DNA of 15,580 nucleotides from JBCDCP01 sp039181495 (GTDB lineage: Bacteria; Pseudomonadota; Alphaproteobacteria; Rhizobiales; Tepidamorphaceae): contig JBCDCP010000072.1 of assembly GCA_039181495.1 (NCBI GenBank), positions 1 to 15,580 on the forward strand, given 5' to 3'. Shown here piece by piece: positions 15,506 through 15,580 of this stretch; position 1 is the stretch's first letter; each line of letters opens with the position of its first letter. Made by a program: the position numbers and the translations under genes. Below the pieces are notes generated by a model. That model had not been told where the DNA came from. It did no database searches and saw only the letters and a program-made list of their open reading frames with translations.

Positions 15506-15580
15506 TGGAGCGGGCGATGAGATTCGAACTCACGACCCTTACCTTGGCAAGGTAATGCTCTACCCCTGAGCTACGCCCGC
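15506..15580 (-). tRNA. tRNA-Gly (anticodon GCC)
   Basis: Reading the - strand from 15580, a full 72-nt cloverleaf is present. The acceptor GCGGGCG pairs with CGCCCGC. The D arm is GCTC/GAGC. The anticodon stem is TTACC/GGTAA with loop TTGCCAA (anticodon GCC, glycine). The T arm is GTGAG/CTCAT around TTCGAAT, and the discriminator base is T. CCA is encoded at 15508-15506. The 5' end of the tRNA coincides with the window edge, so its promoter is outside. It converges on thiC. Confidence 0.96.

Noticed and set aside
1..15580. CRISPR array, insertion sequence, prophage or defence system
   Set aside because: No regularly spaced repeats, transposase, integrase or defence-type proteins are seen; all sizeable coding regions are accounted for by chromosomal genes.

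Overview
The window looks like ordinary core chromosome of a GC-rich proteobacterium, most likely an alphaproteobacterium. This is inferred from the gene content: a very long (about 180 kDa class) NAD-glutamate dehydrogenase, an HtpX with a GPWG-ending tail, the gene order rsmB - heparinase-like - purH, and a long ThiC behind a TPP riboswitch. No phage genes, insertion sequence, CRISPR array, integrase or toxin-antitoxin pair is visible. I found no convincing new multi-gene system. The interesting signals are regulatory structures and a few poorly understood genes.

Left part (1-6031, + strand): the 3' end of htpX (membrane zinc protease), then rsmB (16S rRNA m5C methyltransferase), a heparinase II/III-like protein without an obvious signal peptide, purH (last two steps of IMP synthesis) and a small YbjQ/UPF0145 protein. 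purH and the YbjQ gene are probably cotranscribed (49 bp apart). A two-part stem-loop (3956-3999) lies between the heparinase-like gene and purH.

Middle part (6040-12321, - strand): a UMF1/Atg22-like major facilitator lies 30 bp downstream of the 4.9 kb gdh2-type glutamate dehydrogenase gene. The two probably form one transcription unit. It converges on the YbjQ gene with only 8 bp between stop codons.

Right part (12650-15580): a 328 bp divergent intergenic region with small repeats and dyads precedes a six-helix membrane protein of unknown function (+). Next comes a promoter with a perfect TTGACA -35 box, a TPP (THI-box) riboswitch and thiC (+). The riboswitch leader ends in an 11 bp hairpin that takes in the whole thiC Shine-Dalgarno sequence, which suggests translational control by thiamine pyrophosphate. 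A tRNA-Gly(GCC) gene on the - strand fills the right edge and converges on thiC.

Most genes serve housekeeping metabolism: protein quality control, ribosome modification, purine and thiamine synthesis, and glutamate catabolism. PurH and ThiC are linked metabolically, because ThiC consumes the purine intermediate AIR, upstream of the AICAR that PurH uses.
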